Of a DNA stretch of 64,000 bases, positions 35,933 to 44,777 are shown piece by piece. Source of the stretch: Bacillus carboniphilus (GTDB lineage Bacteria; Bacillota; Bacilli; Bacillales; JC228); assembly GCF_039522365.1 (NCBI RefSeq), contig NZ_BAAADJ010000021.1, positions 149,584 to 213,583 of the forward strand. The letters run 5' to 3'. Numbering within the stretch: position 1 is the first letter of the stretch; each line of letters starts with the position of its first letter. Position numbers and translations under genes: made by a program. The notes under the pieces were generated by a model that did not search any database, had not been told where the DNA came from, and saw only the letters and a program-made list of their open reading frames with translations.

Positions 35933-37051
35933 CTAATAATTTCCTTTACCCCTTTTTGAGGCTATGTTATATACTGTTATTATCAATAAAATAAACCCTA
36001 TAAGTGCAAAGACAAACTGGATTCCAGTATTTGAAGTATCCTCTTCCTTTACATTACTTACCTCAATTTTATCTGTTTTGGTCATTGATTCGCCAGGTTG
36101 CTTTTGTTCACTACCATCACGACCACTCAAATTCAATTGATCTTCATCCTTAATATCTTGCTTTTGTTCTTCTTGTAGAATTTCTAAAGCAAGAGAAAAA
36201 CCACGATCTAATAATATTGTCAAATCTTGATAAGCTGTATCCACGTTATTTGACCGTAATATAACGGCAATTATTTCAATATCATCTCGTTTAGCTGAGC
36301 CTACTACTGTATATCTGGATTCATGTGTAAATCCATTTTTAACTCCATTCGCCCCTTCGTATAAGAAAAGCAAGCGATTATGGTTAATAACCAGGGGTTC
36401 CCCTGTCCATGAGAGACCATATCTTATTGCTTCCTCTTTTTCATGTATTTCTAGCTCTTTAGTCCATAAAGAAGATTCCCATCTATATGATTTAGTTCCG
36501 ACTATTTCGCGAAAGACATCACTGGTCATTGCATATTGGGTGATAATCGCCATGTCATAGGCGGTTGTATAATGCTGTTCATTTGGGAGACCACTCGCAT
36601 TCATAAAGTTAGTGTTTTTTGCTCCAATTGTTTTGGTGAAAGCAGTCATTTTTTTTGCAAATGCCGTTTCTGACCCAGAAATATGCTCAGCAACAGCTAC
36701 TGCACCATCATTACCAGAGTGTAGCATAATTCCGTATAAAAGATCTTTTAGTAAAATCTGATCACCTGGGTTTAAAGCTAAGCTAGACCCGATAGTATTG
36801 GCAGCATGTTGGGATACGGTAACAACTTCGTTTAGGTCTCTTTCCTTAATTGCAACTAATGTAGTTACAATTTTTGTGATACTAGCAGGGAAATCTTTTT
36901 GATTCATATTCTTTTCAAGTAGAATTTCTCCTGTTTTACTATTCATAACAACCCATGCATTGGCATCAATAACATCTTGTTCTGCATTAACTGAAGATAT
37001 GTTTAGGATGAAAAAGAAGAAAATAGTGATGTAGCGTTTTTTATTGGTCAT
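35933..37051 (-). CDS. D-alanyl-D-alanine carboxypeptidase (DacF-like)
   Basis: 372 residues. Signal peptide, then serine-type penicillin-binding motifs: SxxK in PASITKIVTT, SxN in LHSGNDGAVAV, and KNGFTHES in place of KTG. A charged linker precedes a C-terminal membrane helix (GIQFVFALIGFILLIITVYNI). Typical low-molecular-mass PBPs have an amphipathic C-terminal anchor after a beta domain; here a true membrane helix is used. It trims D-Ala from peptidoglycan stem peptides. AGGAG before the ATG. Confidence 0.9.
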   Translation of the reverse strand: MTNKKRYITIFFFFILNISSVNAEQDVIDANAWVVMNSKTGEILLEKNMNQKDFPASITKIVTTLVAIKERDLNEVVTVSQHAANTIGSSLALNPGDQILLKDLLYGIMLHSGNDGAVAVAEHISGSETAFAKKMTAFTKTIGAKNTNFMNASGLPNEQHYTTAYDMAIITQYAMTSDVFREIVGTKSYRWESSLWTKELEIHEKEEAIRYGLSWTGEPLVINHNRLLFLYEGANGVKNGFTHESRYTVVGSAKRDDIEIIAVILRSNNVDTAYQDLTILLDRGFSLALEILQEEQKQDIKDEDQLNLSGRDGSEQKQPGESMTKTDKIEVSNVKEEDTSNTGIQFVFALIGFILLIITVYNIASKRGKGNY

Positions 37052-37120
37052 ATTTTGCTCCTAGGTATAATTTTTGTGATTAAAAATTTCGGTTTTTCAA
37101 CTTATTATAAAGGATTAATT

Positions 37121-37142
37121 TGTAGAAATTATGGAGGTACTC
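37121..37142 (+). promoter_or_regulatory. Candidate response-regulator repeat (two 11-bp units)
   Basis: TGTAGAAATTA (37121-37131) then TGGAGGTACTC (37132-37142), about 100 bases before the MFS gene. Weaker than the units at 40092. Confidence 0.25.
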
Positions 37143-37243
37143 ATCTTTCAGCTTTTTAAAAATCTTAATTAAGCACCCAAGGATAAGATAAGACCTTATG
37201 TAAAGAATAAGGGAAAGAGACAATTTGTTATGGGGGATATTAA

Positions 37244-38575
37244 ATGAATATACAGGGTTTAAAGACCTTAGATAGACCTTTGTTAATCTTATTGATCGGT
37301 GTATTACTATCTCATTTGGGTAACTATATGGTTGTTCCCATTATACCAATTGTTCTAAGTGTAGATGCCAATTTGACAGTAGCTCAAATCGGTGTAGTTC
37401 TGGCGACAATAGCCCTTTCTTTTCAAATTGGCAGTGTATTAGGTGGGTTTTTAGCAGACCGAATCGGAAGAAGGTTTATCATTGGTTTAGGTGCTTTAAT
37501 CGGTGCCGGAGGATTATTAGGGTTTGGTATTTTCACCACCTATCCGTTATTTCTTTTAGCAGCCACTGTTACTGGGGTAGGAAATGGACTGAATGCACCA
37601 TCTACAAAAGCTGCTATTGCTGCTTTAGCCTCCCAAGGAAATCAAACTACAGCTTTTTCCCTGCGAGGAATTGCTGCGGGGATTGGAACTGCAACAGCGG
37701 GGTTAATCGTATTCTTCGTTATTACAGGTTCCTCTCAAATTATTTTTTGGATAGCAGGCGGTATTTATATTGTGCTAGCTATAAAGAGTTGGTTTTTACT
37801 TCCTAAGAATTGTGAAGATGGGCCATGTCCGCTTATCCCAAAAGGGGCTTACTTTAAAGTATTTAAAAATAAACCTTTCTTAGTGTTTGGAGTAGTTAGT
37901 ATCTTCATATGGGCTTTATATGCTCAACTTGCTCTTGCATTACCCTTGCGAGCAACAGAGATTCTTCCAAACCCTGAAAACGTTGCTTTAATTTGGTCAA
38001 TCAATAGTGGGATAGTTATTTTTTCTCAAGGTATTGTGACTAAGTGGATTATCCAGCGTCTGCATCCTTTAACTGCATTGGCATTTGGCATGGTATTGAT
38101 TGGTGCAGGTGTAGGTTCTTTATATTGGACAAGCTCATTCCTACACCTCGTAATTAGTGGGACTATTTTCGTCTTTGGTGAAATGCTAATTTTGCCAACA
38201 ATAGACAGTACGATATCACAGCTTTCGACAGCTAATTTAATTGGTCTTTTCTTTGGGTTAGCCAATGTTATATACGGTTTAGGTGAAGCTGCCGGAAAAT
38301 TGATAGGAGGTAAGCTCCTAGAAGCTGCTTCCGAGATCAGTTACTTACCATGGTTGATATTTGGAATAACAGGAGTAATTTTAGCTATTGTCATCCTTAC
38401 GTTAAGAAAATGGGAACCACTACAAAAATCCCTTGAAATTGCTACAGAGAAGAGTAATACGCCTAAGAAAGCACCGAAAGTAGCCATCCGACCAACCAAG
38501 CAAGACAGCTTTCCTTTAGACCGATGGGAACCAGAGTTTTTTTTACGGAAGAGAGGTAACACAAACAAAAAATAA
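37244..38575 (+). CDS. MFS transporter
   Basis: 443 residues with 12 predicted membrane segments. The A-like loop between TM2 and TM3 is GGFLADRIGRRFIIGLG. A 45-residue basic cytosolic C-terminus follows. The substrate is not evident. The next gene, a His-rich metal-associated protein, begins 16 bases later, so a metal-linked export role is plausible. GGGGGA before ATG 37244. Confidence 0.85.
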   Translation: MNIQGLKTLDRPLLILLIGVLLSHLGNYMVVPIIPIVLSVDANLTVAQIGVVLATIALSFQIGSVLGGFLADRIGRRFIIGLGALIGAGGLLGFGIFTTYPLFLLAATVTGVGNGLNAPSTKAAIAALASQGNQTTAFSLRGIAAGIGTATAGLIVFFVITGSSQIIFWIAGGIYIVLAIKSWFLLPKNCEDGPCPLIPKGAYFKVFKNKPFLVFGVVSIFIWALYAQLALALPLRATEILPNPENVALIWSINSGIVIFSQGIVTKWIIQRLHPLTALAFGMVLIGAGVGSLYWTSSFLHLVISGTIFVFGEMLILPTIDSTISQLSTANLIGLFFGLANVIYGLGEAAGKLIGGKLLEAASEISYLPWLIFGITGVILAIVILTLRKWEPLQKSLEIATEKSNTPKKAPKVAIRPTKQDSFPLDRWEPEFFLRKRGNTNKK

Positions 38576-38591
38576 TGAAAGGATGAATAAA

Positions 38592-39275
38592 GTGAAAGAA
38601 ATGCACCATGAACACGAAAATCATCATCAAATGATAAAAGAGAGTGATATCCATACATTTGTAGCTTATAAAAACGGAAAAATAAATATAGAGCTAGTAG
38701 ACAGAGAAGGGAAGGATCCTGAGCTAGAATTAACACATGAAAAGCTCATGCACCTCATTATTGTAAGTGAAGACTTAAGTGAATTTTACCACGTACACCC
38801 TCACCAAGTAGGGCCATCGACTTTTGAAAAGGAAATTGAATTAAATGGAAACAGATATAAAGTATTTGTGGATATAAACCCTAAAGGTAAACATTATTTA
38901 ATCGAACCGAATGAAATTCAAATACATTCATCAGTACAACAATACAAAGACTATCCATTGGAAATGGATCAGCAGATGACAAAAGAAATAAAAGGAAAAA
39001 AGGTTGAATTGCAGCATGATCCTTTTAAGGTAGGGAAGGACATAAAACTCACGTTTCACTTGAGGAATGGGACACCTCAGCCATACTTAGGTGCTCTGGG
39101 CCATGTTGTAATTGTGGATGATAAACTAGAACAATTTATTCATGTCCATCCTGCCTCAGAGAAAGATACGATTTTTATCGCACACTTTAGTCATGCTGGT
39201 ACATATAAAATGTGGGCGGAATTTAAGTTTGAAGAAGAAGTAATAGCGTTTCCGTATGTGTTCAATGTAGTTTGA
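38592..39275 (+). CDS. His-rich HEKLMHLIIVSE-family protein, intact copy
   Basis: 227 residues. GTG 38592 is chosen over ATG 38583 because the AAAGGATG-to-start spacing then matches its paralogue at 43616. His-rich N-terminus (MHHEHENHHQM); then THEKLMHLIIVSEDL, FYHVHPHQVGPSTF, FVDINPKGKHYLI in the first half; and LGALGHVVIVDDKLEQFIHVHP plus HFSHAGTYKMWAEF in the second, so two related halves. No signal peptide. The HVHP and HEK His residues suggest metal binding; similar domains occur in copper-resistance loci, but the function is not established. Relatives: 43616 (broken) and 63446 (membrane-anchored). Confidence 0.82.
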   Translation: MKEMHHEHENHHQMIKESDIHTFVAYKNGKINIELVDREGKDPELELTHEKLMHLIIVSEDLSEFYHVHPHQVGPSTFEKEIELNGNRYKVFVDINPKGKHYLIEPNEIQIHSSVQQYKDYPLEMDQQMTKEIKGKKVELQHDPFKVGKDIKLTFHLRNGTPQPYLGALGHVVIVDDKLEQFIHVHPASEKDTIFIAHFSHAGTYKMWAEFKFEEEVIAFPYVFNVV

Positions 39276-39287
39276 AGGTATAAAAAT

Positions 39288-39322
39288 AAGACCTCTATAA
39301 TACATGGAAGAGGTCTTGTTTT
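39288..39322 (+). terminator. Rho-independent terminator
   Basis: AAGACCTCT (39288-39296) and AGAGGTCTT (39309-39317), then GTTTTTATTTTT. The paralogous locus has one at the same spot (44306). Confidence 0.8.
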
Positions 39323-39331
39323 TATTTTTAC

Positions 39332-39532
39332 CTAAGCAGACATTTTCCGGCAGGATTCTGCACAGTTACGACAAATTCTTGCACATTCTTGACAATGATT
39401 ATCTTGAAATCTCTCGCATTCCGTAGCACATGCCTCGCAAATTACAACACATAGTTCACAAAATTGCTTAGAATGAGAACTGTTTCTTGCCATTAACTGA
39501 GCTGCCTGGAAACAAACTGCGGTACAACAATT
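39332..39532 (-). pseudogene. Truncated Csp-type copper-storage gene (3' end)
   Basis: About 66 codons ending at TAG (39332-39334) match the C-terminal part of the intact Csp at 44344, including SSHSKQFCELC, ACATECERFQDNHCQEC and CAESCRKMSA. Homology stops abruptly at about 39532, where an in-frame TAA and unrelated sequence begin, so the first 48 codons are gone. An internal ATG (39493) could give a 53-residue peptide, but without a good ribosome site. Confidence 0.82.
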
Positions 39533-39677
39533 CTTTTATAATATTTTTATTACTAACACCTAAGAAGGAGATCCTTGATTATAAACTTAAGAAGTTATCC
39601 GGATTTCGTGGGATATTTAACAACCTTCTAATAAAAGGGTCTCTTTTTTATGAAGCAAATAAGAAACTTCCTTACTC

Positions 39678-39968
39678 TTATTGCAAAAGGGGTTTAATAA
39701 ATACTTTTTGTGTACTTAAACATACATTTACCTCCAGACGAGTGAAATTGTCAATTTTCAGTAAATACCTTAGTTCAACTGGGACCGAAACCCTTCCATT
39801 TCTTAGCACACATTGGCTAACAGCATCATTGACTTTTTGTTCTATTATGATTAAATGTTGTCTTCGGTACACACTAACGAAAAGCCCATCCTTAAAATTC
39901 AGTTCTCTCAGCATATCTTTTGGTATAGTAATTTGTCCGTTTTTATCTATTTTCTTAATAATTGTCAT
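39678..39968 (-). CDS. Tandem AbrB/SpoVT-type swapped-hairpin protein
   Basis: 96 residues made of two AbrB-like units: KKIDKNGQITIPKDMLREL (residues 5-23) and CVLRNGRVSVPVELRYLL (residues 53-70), each with the G-x-(I/V)-x-(I/V)-P pattern. AbrB, MazE and SpoVT domains normally dimerise through one unit per chain; here both units are in one chain. Could be a transition-state-type regulator. AAGGG lies about 12 bases before the ATG. It is upstream of the broken csp remnant. Confidence 0.75.
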   Translation of the reverse strand: MTIIKKIDKNGQITIPKDMLRELNFKDGLFVSVYRRQHLIIIEQKVNDAVSQCVLRNGRVSVPVELRYLLKIDNFTRLEVNVCLSTQKVFIKPLLQ

Positions 39969-40091
39969 TATAAATTAGCCCTTCTGACTTTAGTACTGTC
40001 TTTTTAATGTCTCGCAGATCGTAGTGGTAGTTGACTAAAGTTTAAGATATAGTACCAATCAACGGATTGAAACAAGTTATAAAAGATTTTA

Positions 40092-40124
40092 TAGAAGAAA
40101 TATCGAGAATTTATGAAGAATCAG
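40092..40124 (+). promoter_or_regulatory. Candidate response-regulator repeat (three 11-bp units)
   Basis: TAGAAGAAATA, TCGAGAATTTA and TGAAGAATCAG run head to tail at 40092-40102, 40103-40113 and 40114-40124. 11-bp tandem repeats are the usual target form of OmpR-family regulators. 95 bases upstream of the peptidase gene. Confidence 0.4.
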
Positions 40125-40218
40125 ATTGTTTGAATAATCATAGAAAACTAATTTGTTTCTCTACACATTTTCTTCATATTTTTGTGATATGTTTTTGAAA
40201 AAAATGAGGTATAGGAAT

Positions 40219-41100
40219 ATGTGGGTTTCGTTGACTTTGCTCCTTTATTTAATTCTCCTTATTATTTTACTCAAGCGAATAAAAGAAATGAAATTAAAAT
40301 ACAAAGTATTCATCCTTATTTATAACCTTGTCTTAGGTTTCGGATTTTTATACTTTCTAGAAAATACTTTTAAAGTAAGTCAAAAAATTATGGCTAAACA
40401 AACTTCTCCTTTAACAATAACTGAACAAAGAGTACAAGATTATAAAATTAGAGTATTAGAGCCTAAAATTTTCCCTATAAAAGATAGCGTACTTTTAGAC
40501 GCACCTTTAATAAGGCAATATCCAGAATTACCTAGAGGATGTGAGGTTACTAGTTTGGCCATGCTGCTACAATTTGCGAATGTTAATGTAGGAAAAATGC
40601 AGCTTGCTAGGGAAATTGAAAAGGATCAAACGCCTTATACAATAAAAGAGGGTAACATCTACTGGGGAGATCCTAATAAAGGATTTTTGGGGGATATGTA
40701 TTCTTTCGATAATCCAGGTTATGGGGTTTATCATAAACCTATTAAAAACTTAGCAAATAAGTATTTGCCAGGACAAGTTGTAAATTTAACAGGAAAAAGC
40801 TTTCAGGAATTAAAAGTATATCTATCTCAAGATATACCTATCTGGGTAATAACGAACACAACATTCAAAAAGCTTCCAAATTCAAGCTTCCAAACTATTG
40901 TCACACCAACCGGTGAAAAAGTGAATATTACCTACAAGGAACACTCTGTTCTAGTAACAGGCTATGATCAAGAATATGTATACATAAATGAACCGATAGC
41001 CGGTGAAAAAAATAAAAAGGTTAGCCTTAACGAATTTGTTGAAGCATGGGAACAGATGGGAAGTCAAGCTATCTCATACTTGCCCTCAAATTATCAATAA
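40219..41100 (+). CDS. Membrane-anchored C39-like cysteine peptidase family protein
   Basis: 293 residues from ATG 40219 (GAGG nine bases ahead; 22 earlier in-frame codons rejected). Two N-terminal membrane helices (residues 1-55), then a C39-type papain-like domain. The active Cys lies in LPRGCEVTSLAMLLQFAN, the His in YKEHSVLVTGYDQEYVYINEP. Family members occur in many Firmicutes without a defined substrate. It follows the three-unit 11-bp repeat and is not in an evident operon. Confidence 0.82.
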   Translation: MWVSLTLLLYLILLIILLKRIKEMKLKYKVFILIYNLVLGFGFLYFLENTFKVSQKIMAKQTSPLTITEQRVQDYKIRVLEPKIFPIKDSVLLDAPLIRQYPELPRGCEVTSLAMLLQFANVNVGKMQLAREIEKDQTPYTIKEGNIYWGDPNKGFLGDMYSFDNPGYGVYHKPIKNLANKYLPGQVVNLTGKSFQELKVYLSQDIPIWVITNTTFKKLPNSSFQTIVTPTGEKVNITYKEHSVLVTGYDQEYVYINEPIAGEKNKKVSLNEFVEAWEQMGSQAISYLPSNYQ

Positions 41101-41243
41101 TTTAATCCTTCGTTTTCGTTATATATGAGAAAACTAAGAGTAGGGAGATTAAGTGTATTAAAATCACTTTTTTTAGATGAGCAACTTAAAGAAAAAACCT
41201 TGAATTTACACTAATTAGTGACACAATAGCTGGGATAATTACT

Positions 41244-41272
41244 TTGGACAAGGGTGATATTATCCGTATAAC
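41244..41272 (+). promoter_or_regulatory. SigA-type promoter of the small-protein/oxidase operon
   Basis: TTGGAC (41244-41249), 17-base spacer, TATAAC (41267-41272). A perfect 12-base dyad CACTAATTAGTG (41209-41220) lies just upstream and may be an operator. Confidence 0.65.
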
Positions 41273-41310
41273 CTATTCCTTAATAATGTTTTTTGAAAGG
41301 AGAAATTTGT

Positions 41311-41445
41311 ATGATGGGCTCGTCAGGAATGATGGGTGGACAATTGATGGGGTTTGGTATTCTGGGATGGCTTATCAATTTAATAGTTATAGGTGCAGTA
41401 GTTTATATTGCGGTTAGAATGGCCATAAAGCACGAAAGAAAATAG
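41311..41445 (+). CDS. Small Met/Gly-rich single-helix membrane protein (44 aa)
   Basis: MMGSSGMMGGQLMGFGILG precedes one membrane helix (WLINLIVIGAVVYIAVRMA) and a basic tail KHERK. AAAGGAG lies at 41296-41302, ATG at 41311. Seven bases to the oxidase gene, so one operon. The Met cluster outside the membrane could hold Cu+. This gene is below usual annotation size. Similar small SHOCT-lacking MMG proteins are seen near multicopper oxidases, but I cannot name a family. Confidence 0.75.
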   Translation: MMGSSGMMGGQLMGFGILGWLINLIVIGAVVYIAVRMAIKHERK

Positions 41446-41452
41446 AAAGGAG

Positions 41453-42907
41453 ATGTCGATACTGAAAAGGAATAAGGGGATAATCATTGCTTTTGGAGTG
41501 ATTATCATAGGTGGAATACTGCTCCTTTATATAAAAGACACCGATAGATCCTTCAGATTGTTAAAAAATGGTCTGAGTGGTGAAAGTCAAAAACCTTTAC
41601 CAATTCCTGCGTTATTAGGAGATCAGGATCCATCTCCTAATAAGGCAGAATTTTTCTTAACAGCTCAACAATCTACCAAGGAGTTTATTGAAGGGAAGAT
41701 GACCCCCACTTACGGGTATAACGGAGATTTTCTTGGCCCTGTTATTAGAGTTAAACGGGGAAATGATGTAACTGTTCATGTGGAAAATAAGCTTCAGGAG
41801 CAAACAACAGTGCACTGGCATGGGTTGGAAGTAGATGGAGAATTTGATGGAGGGCCACATACTGCAATAAATGAGGGCGATATATGGAGCCCAAATTTTA
41901 AGATTGATCAGCCAGCAGCAACATTATGGTTTCACCCTCACTTACTTCATGAAACAGGGGAACAGGTGTATAAAGGATTAGCAGGATTATTTTATATTGA
42001 GGACGATGTATCCGAGAAACTTCCTTTACCTAATGAATATGGAGTCAACGATATACCTTTAATAATTCAAGATCGGAAATTTACTAGTGATGGTGAGATG
42101 AACTATGATTTAGGAATGCACGATGTGATGATGGGATTACAAGGAACTGCAATATTGGTAAACGGTGCAATTAACCCTTTCCTAGAGGTACCCAAGGGGA
42201 AAGTTCGTTTGAGAATATTGAATGGTTCTAATGCGAGAGTTTATAATTTCCACCTCTCTACCCAGGATGATTTTTGGCAAATAGCGAGTGATGGAGGGCT
42301 CTTAGAAAAACCAGTCCAGCTAAATAATGTTGTGTTGGGTGCTGCTGAGCGGGCAGAAATTATAGTTGATTTTTCTGAGTACGACCAAGGGGACACATTA
42401 TTTTTAAATGAAGAAAATAATAACCTATTGGAGTTTAGAATAAATGGGGAAGAAAATAATTTTGATATTCCTAATCAGCTCACGGATATTGAAAGAATCA
42501 GTCCTGATAGTGCAACAAATACTAGGAAATTTGTCTTTCAAGGAATGGGCCTAATGGTGAACATTAACGGAAAACAAATGGACATTGATCGAATAGATGA
42601 AAAACTGCTAAAGAATACTACAGAAATTTGGGAAGTCTCCAATGATAGTGGAATGGGGATGATGGGAATGGATGGAGGTGGGATGGCTCACCCATTTCAT
42701 GCTCACGGTGTGCAGTTTCAAATACTAGACCGAAATGGTCAGGAGCCCCCAGAAAATGAAAGAGGCTGGAAAGACACCTTCCTCGTGTATCCAAACGAGA
42801 CAGTTAGAGCTATTGCTACATTTGATCATGAAGGAATTTTTATGTATCACTGCCATATTCTCGAGCATGAAGATGCTGGGATGATGGGACAATTTCAGGT
42901 CAATTAA
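41453..42907 (+). CDS. Multicopper oxidase (CueO/CotA-like), membrane-anchored
   Basis: 484 residues. N-terminal membrane anchor (residues 8-28), then three cupredoxin domains with intact ligands: VHWHGLEVDGEF, LWFHPHLLHE, HPFHAHGVQF and MYHCHILEHEDAGMM (type-1 Cys, His, axial Met). A Met/Gly run (SGMGMMGMDGGGMA) just before HPFHAH may be a substrate copper site. The ATG at 41453 directly abuts AGGAG; a non-ATG start nine bases later (CTG 41462) is possible. Likely oxidises Cu+ at the cell surface. Confidence 0.92.
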   Translation: MSILKRNKGIIIAFGVIIIGGILLLYIKDTDRSFRLLKNGLSGESQKPLPIPALLGDQDPSPNKAEFFLTAQQSTKEFIEGKMTPTYGYNGDFLGPVIRVKRGNDVTVHVENKLQEQTTVHWHGLEVDGEFDGGPHTAINEGDIWSPNFKIDQPAATLWFHPHLLHETGEQVYKGLAGLFYIEDDVSEKLPLPNEYGVNDIPLIIQDRKFTSDGEMNYDLGMHDVMMGLQGTAILVNGAINPFLEVPKGKVRLRILNGSNARVYNFHLSTQDDFWQIASDGGLLEKPVQLNNVVLGAAERAEIIVDFSEYDQGDTLFLNEENNNLLEFRINGEENNFDIPNQLTDIERISPDSATNTRKFVFQGMGLMVNINGKQMDIDRIDEKLLKNTTEIWEVSNDSGMGMMGMDGGGMAHPFHAHGVQFQILDRNGQEPPENERGWKDTFLVYPNETVRAIATFDHEGIFMYHCHILEHEDAGMMGQFQVN

Positions 42908-42912
42908 AGATA

Positions 42913-42940
42913 GGAGAACCTAAGGATAAGGGTTCTCTTC
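42913..42940 (+). terminator. Rho-independent terminator
   Basis: GGAGAACC (42913-42920) pairs with GGTTCTCT (42931-42938) across a ten-base loop; T-rich tail is short. Confidence 0.65.
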
Positions 42941-43125
42941 ATTGATTTATATAATGAGAAGGATAAAGAATATAAGTAGCTGGCGCATTAGAATCTATTT
43001 ACTAGGAAAATAACTTAGAATAAAATTCATCCCCCAATATATAAAGAACTATGACAATGTCCATATCGAGTTTAGACAATATACATAGACTGTTAGTGAA
43101 TGGACCTATTGGAGGTGTTTTTCAA

Positions 43126-43229
43126 ATGGGTAATGTTGGAACTGGTACGGTTGGGGCTTCGCTCTAATTGTAGTGCTATTTATTCTGCTTATTATTGTTT
43201 GGGCAGGATTTGCAGGATATGGATACTAA
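43126..43229 (+). pseudogene. YjcZ-type small sporulation protein, frameshifted
   Basis: The ATG at 43126 with GGAGG upstream reads MGNVG and then shifts; in the other frame from 43140 the sequence continues NWYGWGFALIVVLFILLII to a TAA at 43227-43229. One base is missing after codon 5. The restored product would be a YjcZ-family peptide of about 34 residues like the intact gene 34 bases downstream. A sequencing error is possible. Confidence 0.65.
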
Positions 43230-43262
43230 ATTTGAAATGATAAAATAACTGGAGGGGATATT

Positions 43263-43373
43263 ATGTCATTCGGTTGTGGATATAACTATGGCTATGGAGG
43301 ATATGGATCAGAATTTGTTCTAATCGTAGTGCTGTTTATCCTACTCATTATTGTGGGAGCTGCATTCGTGTAG
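43263..43373 (+). CDS. YjcZ family small protein (36 aa)
   Basis: MSFGCGYNYGYGGYGSEF followed by a hydrophobic helix (VLIVVLFILLIIVGAAF). The Gly/Tyr head and LIVVLFILLIIVG helix are the YjcZ hallmark; relatives are made during sporulation and sit in the spore envelope. GGAGGGG precedes ATG 43263. Confidence 0.8.
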   Translation: MSFGCGYNYGYGGYGSEFVLIVVLFILLIIVGAAFV

Positions 43374-43461
43374 TTTCTGATTAGACAGTTAAAATATCTC
43401 AAATGATATCAAAATAATAACCCAAATGATCAGTTATCGTACTGAGTTATTGGTTATTTTT

Positions 43462-43495
43462 AAGAGCTTATGTTAAAAGTAAGCTCTTTTTTTTT
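43462..43495 (+). terminator. Rho-independent terminator
   Basis: AAGAGCTTA (43462-43470) and TAAGCTCTT (43480-43488) followed by a nine-T run. Confidence 0.85.
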
Positions 43496-43615
43496 GAAAG
43501 ATTTAAACAGCTTTCATAATTAGATAGAGGATAACAAACAATAGATACTAGGATTTATGGTGTAGCTGAAATTTTTTTCGAATAAGGAATTATCTTATGA
43601 AAGGATGTAAACCAA

Positions 43616-44299
43616 ATGAAGGAAATGCATAACCAACACGAAGGTCATCATCAAATGGTCATGGAAAGTGATCTTAAGACAACAGTCACTTATAAAGATA
43701 ATAAAATGAAAATTGAAATTATAGATAAAAAAGGGGATTCCCCTGAACTGGAGTTAACACATGAAAAGCTTATGCATCTAATTATTGTAAGTGAGAACTT
43801 AAATGAATTTTATCATGTGCACCCCGACCAAGTTGGTCCGTCGACATTTGAATCTGTGATCAATTTATCCGTCCACCGATACAGGGTGTTTGTTGACATT
43901 AACCCAAAAGGAAAACATTATCTTATTAAACCGAATGAAATTCAGTTAGACTCAGTACTTCCACATTATAATGACACTGCCTTAAAGGTGGATCAACAAA
44001 TGACGAAGCAAATAAAGGGAAAAGAGGTTCAGTTAGTGCATGATCCTTTCGAGGTGAGGATAGAGGTCGAACTTAAGTTTACGATAAAAAATGGGGTACC
44101 CCAGCCTTATCTAGGAGCTTTAGGTCACGTTGTGATTATAGATGAAAAAGTAGAAGAATTTATACATGTGCATCCATCCTCTGAAACGGATACGGTTTTT
44201 ATCGCACAATTTAGTTAACCAGGTACATATAAAATGTGGGCAGAATTTAAATTAGATGAGGAAGTAATAGCATTTCCATACGTATTTAGGGTAGTATAG
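43616..44299 (+). pseudogene. His-rich HEKLMHLIIVSE-family protein, nonsense copy
   Basis: Paralogue of 38592 over its whole length: MHNQHEGHHQM, THEKLMHLIIVSENL, FYHVHPDQVGPSTF, LGALGHVVIIDEKVEEFIHVHP. A TAA at 44216-44218 follows IAQFS, where the intact copy continues HAGTYKMWAEF. After it the frame stays open for 26 codons (PGTYKMWAEFKLDEE and on) to TAG 44297-44299. A single C-to-T change in a CAA codon would explain it. The 200-residue truncated product might still fold; the loss is recent. Confidence 0.8.
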
Positions 44300-44305
44300 C
44301 CAAAC

Positions 44306-44338
44306 AAAAACCTCTATTGGTTGAATAGAGGTTTTTTT
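44306..44338. terminator. Bidirectional terminator
   Basis: AAAAACCTCTATT (44306-44317 region) and AATAGAGGTTTTT (44324-44336) between convergent genes. Confidence 0.8.
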
Positions 44339-44343
44339 GGGTC

Positions 44344-44688
44344 TTATGCTGACATTTTTCGGCACGATTCTGCACATGTGCGGCAAAATTTTGCACACTC
44401 TTGGCAGTGATTATCTTGAAACCTTTCACATTCAGTCGCACATGCCTCACAAATAGCTGCACATAGCTCACAGAATTGCTTTGAATGAGAACTGTTTCTA
44501 GACATAAGCTGAGCTGCCTGTAAACAAATTTCCGCACAATCGTTTAATGATTGAATACACATTACTCTAGCTTGAACATCAGGTTCTTGTAAGCAAGCTG
44601 TTAAACATTCTTCACATGCTTGTGCACATTTTACGCAATCTGCTATACACTGGTCCATTTGACTTGGAGACCCTGAAAGAACTCCCAT
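44344..44688 (-). CDS. Four-helix-bundle copper-binding protein (Csp type)
   Basis: 114 residues with 19 cysteines in Cxx(x)C spacing along four predicted helices (QCIADCVKCAQACEECLTAC, CIQSLNDCAEIC, CELCAAICEACATEC, CQECAKFCRTCAESC). Csp proteins store many Cu+ ions inside the bundle. No signal peptide, so cytosolic as in Csp3. Convergent with the broken His-rich gene. The intact partner of the truncated copy at 39332. Confidence 0.92.
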   Translation of the reverse strand: MGVLSGSPSQMDQCIADCVKCAQACEECLTACLQEPDVQARVMCIQSLNDCAEICLQAAQLMSRNSSHSKQFCELCAAICEACATECERFQDNHCQECAKFCRTCAESCRKMSA

Positions 44689-44777
44689 GTTATCACCTTT
44701 TTCTTGTTATTTATTTTCCTATATTAGATTTAGTCAATTATTAAATTTTATACGTGTAATTTTACTTTCTTGGTGAT

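Noticed and set aside
39487-39978. Plus-strand 163-codon open frame
   Set aside because: Antisense to the csp remnant and the AbrB-like gene, with low-complexity composition and no ribosome site.
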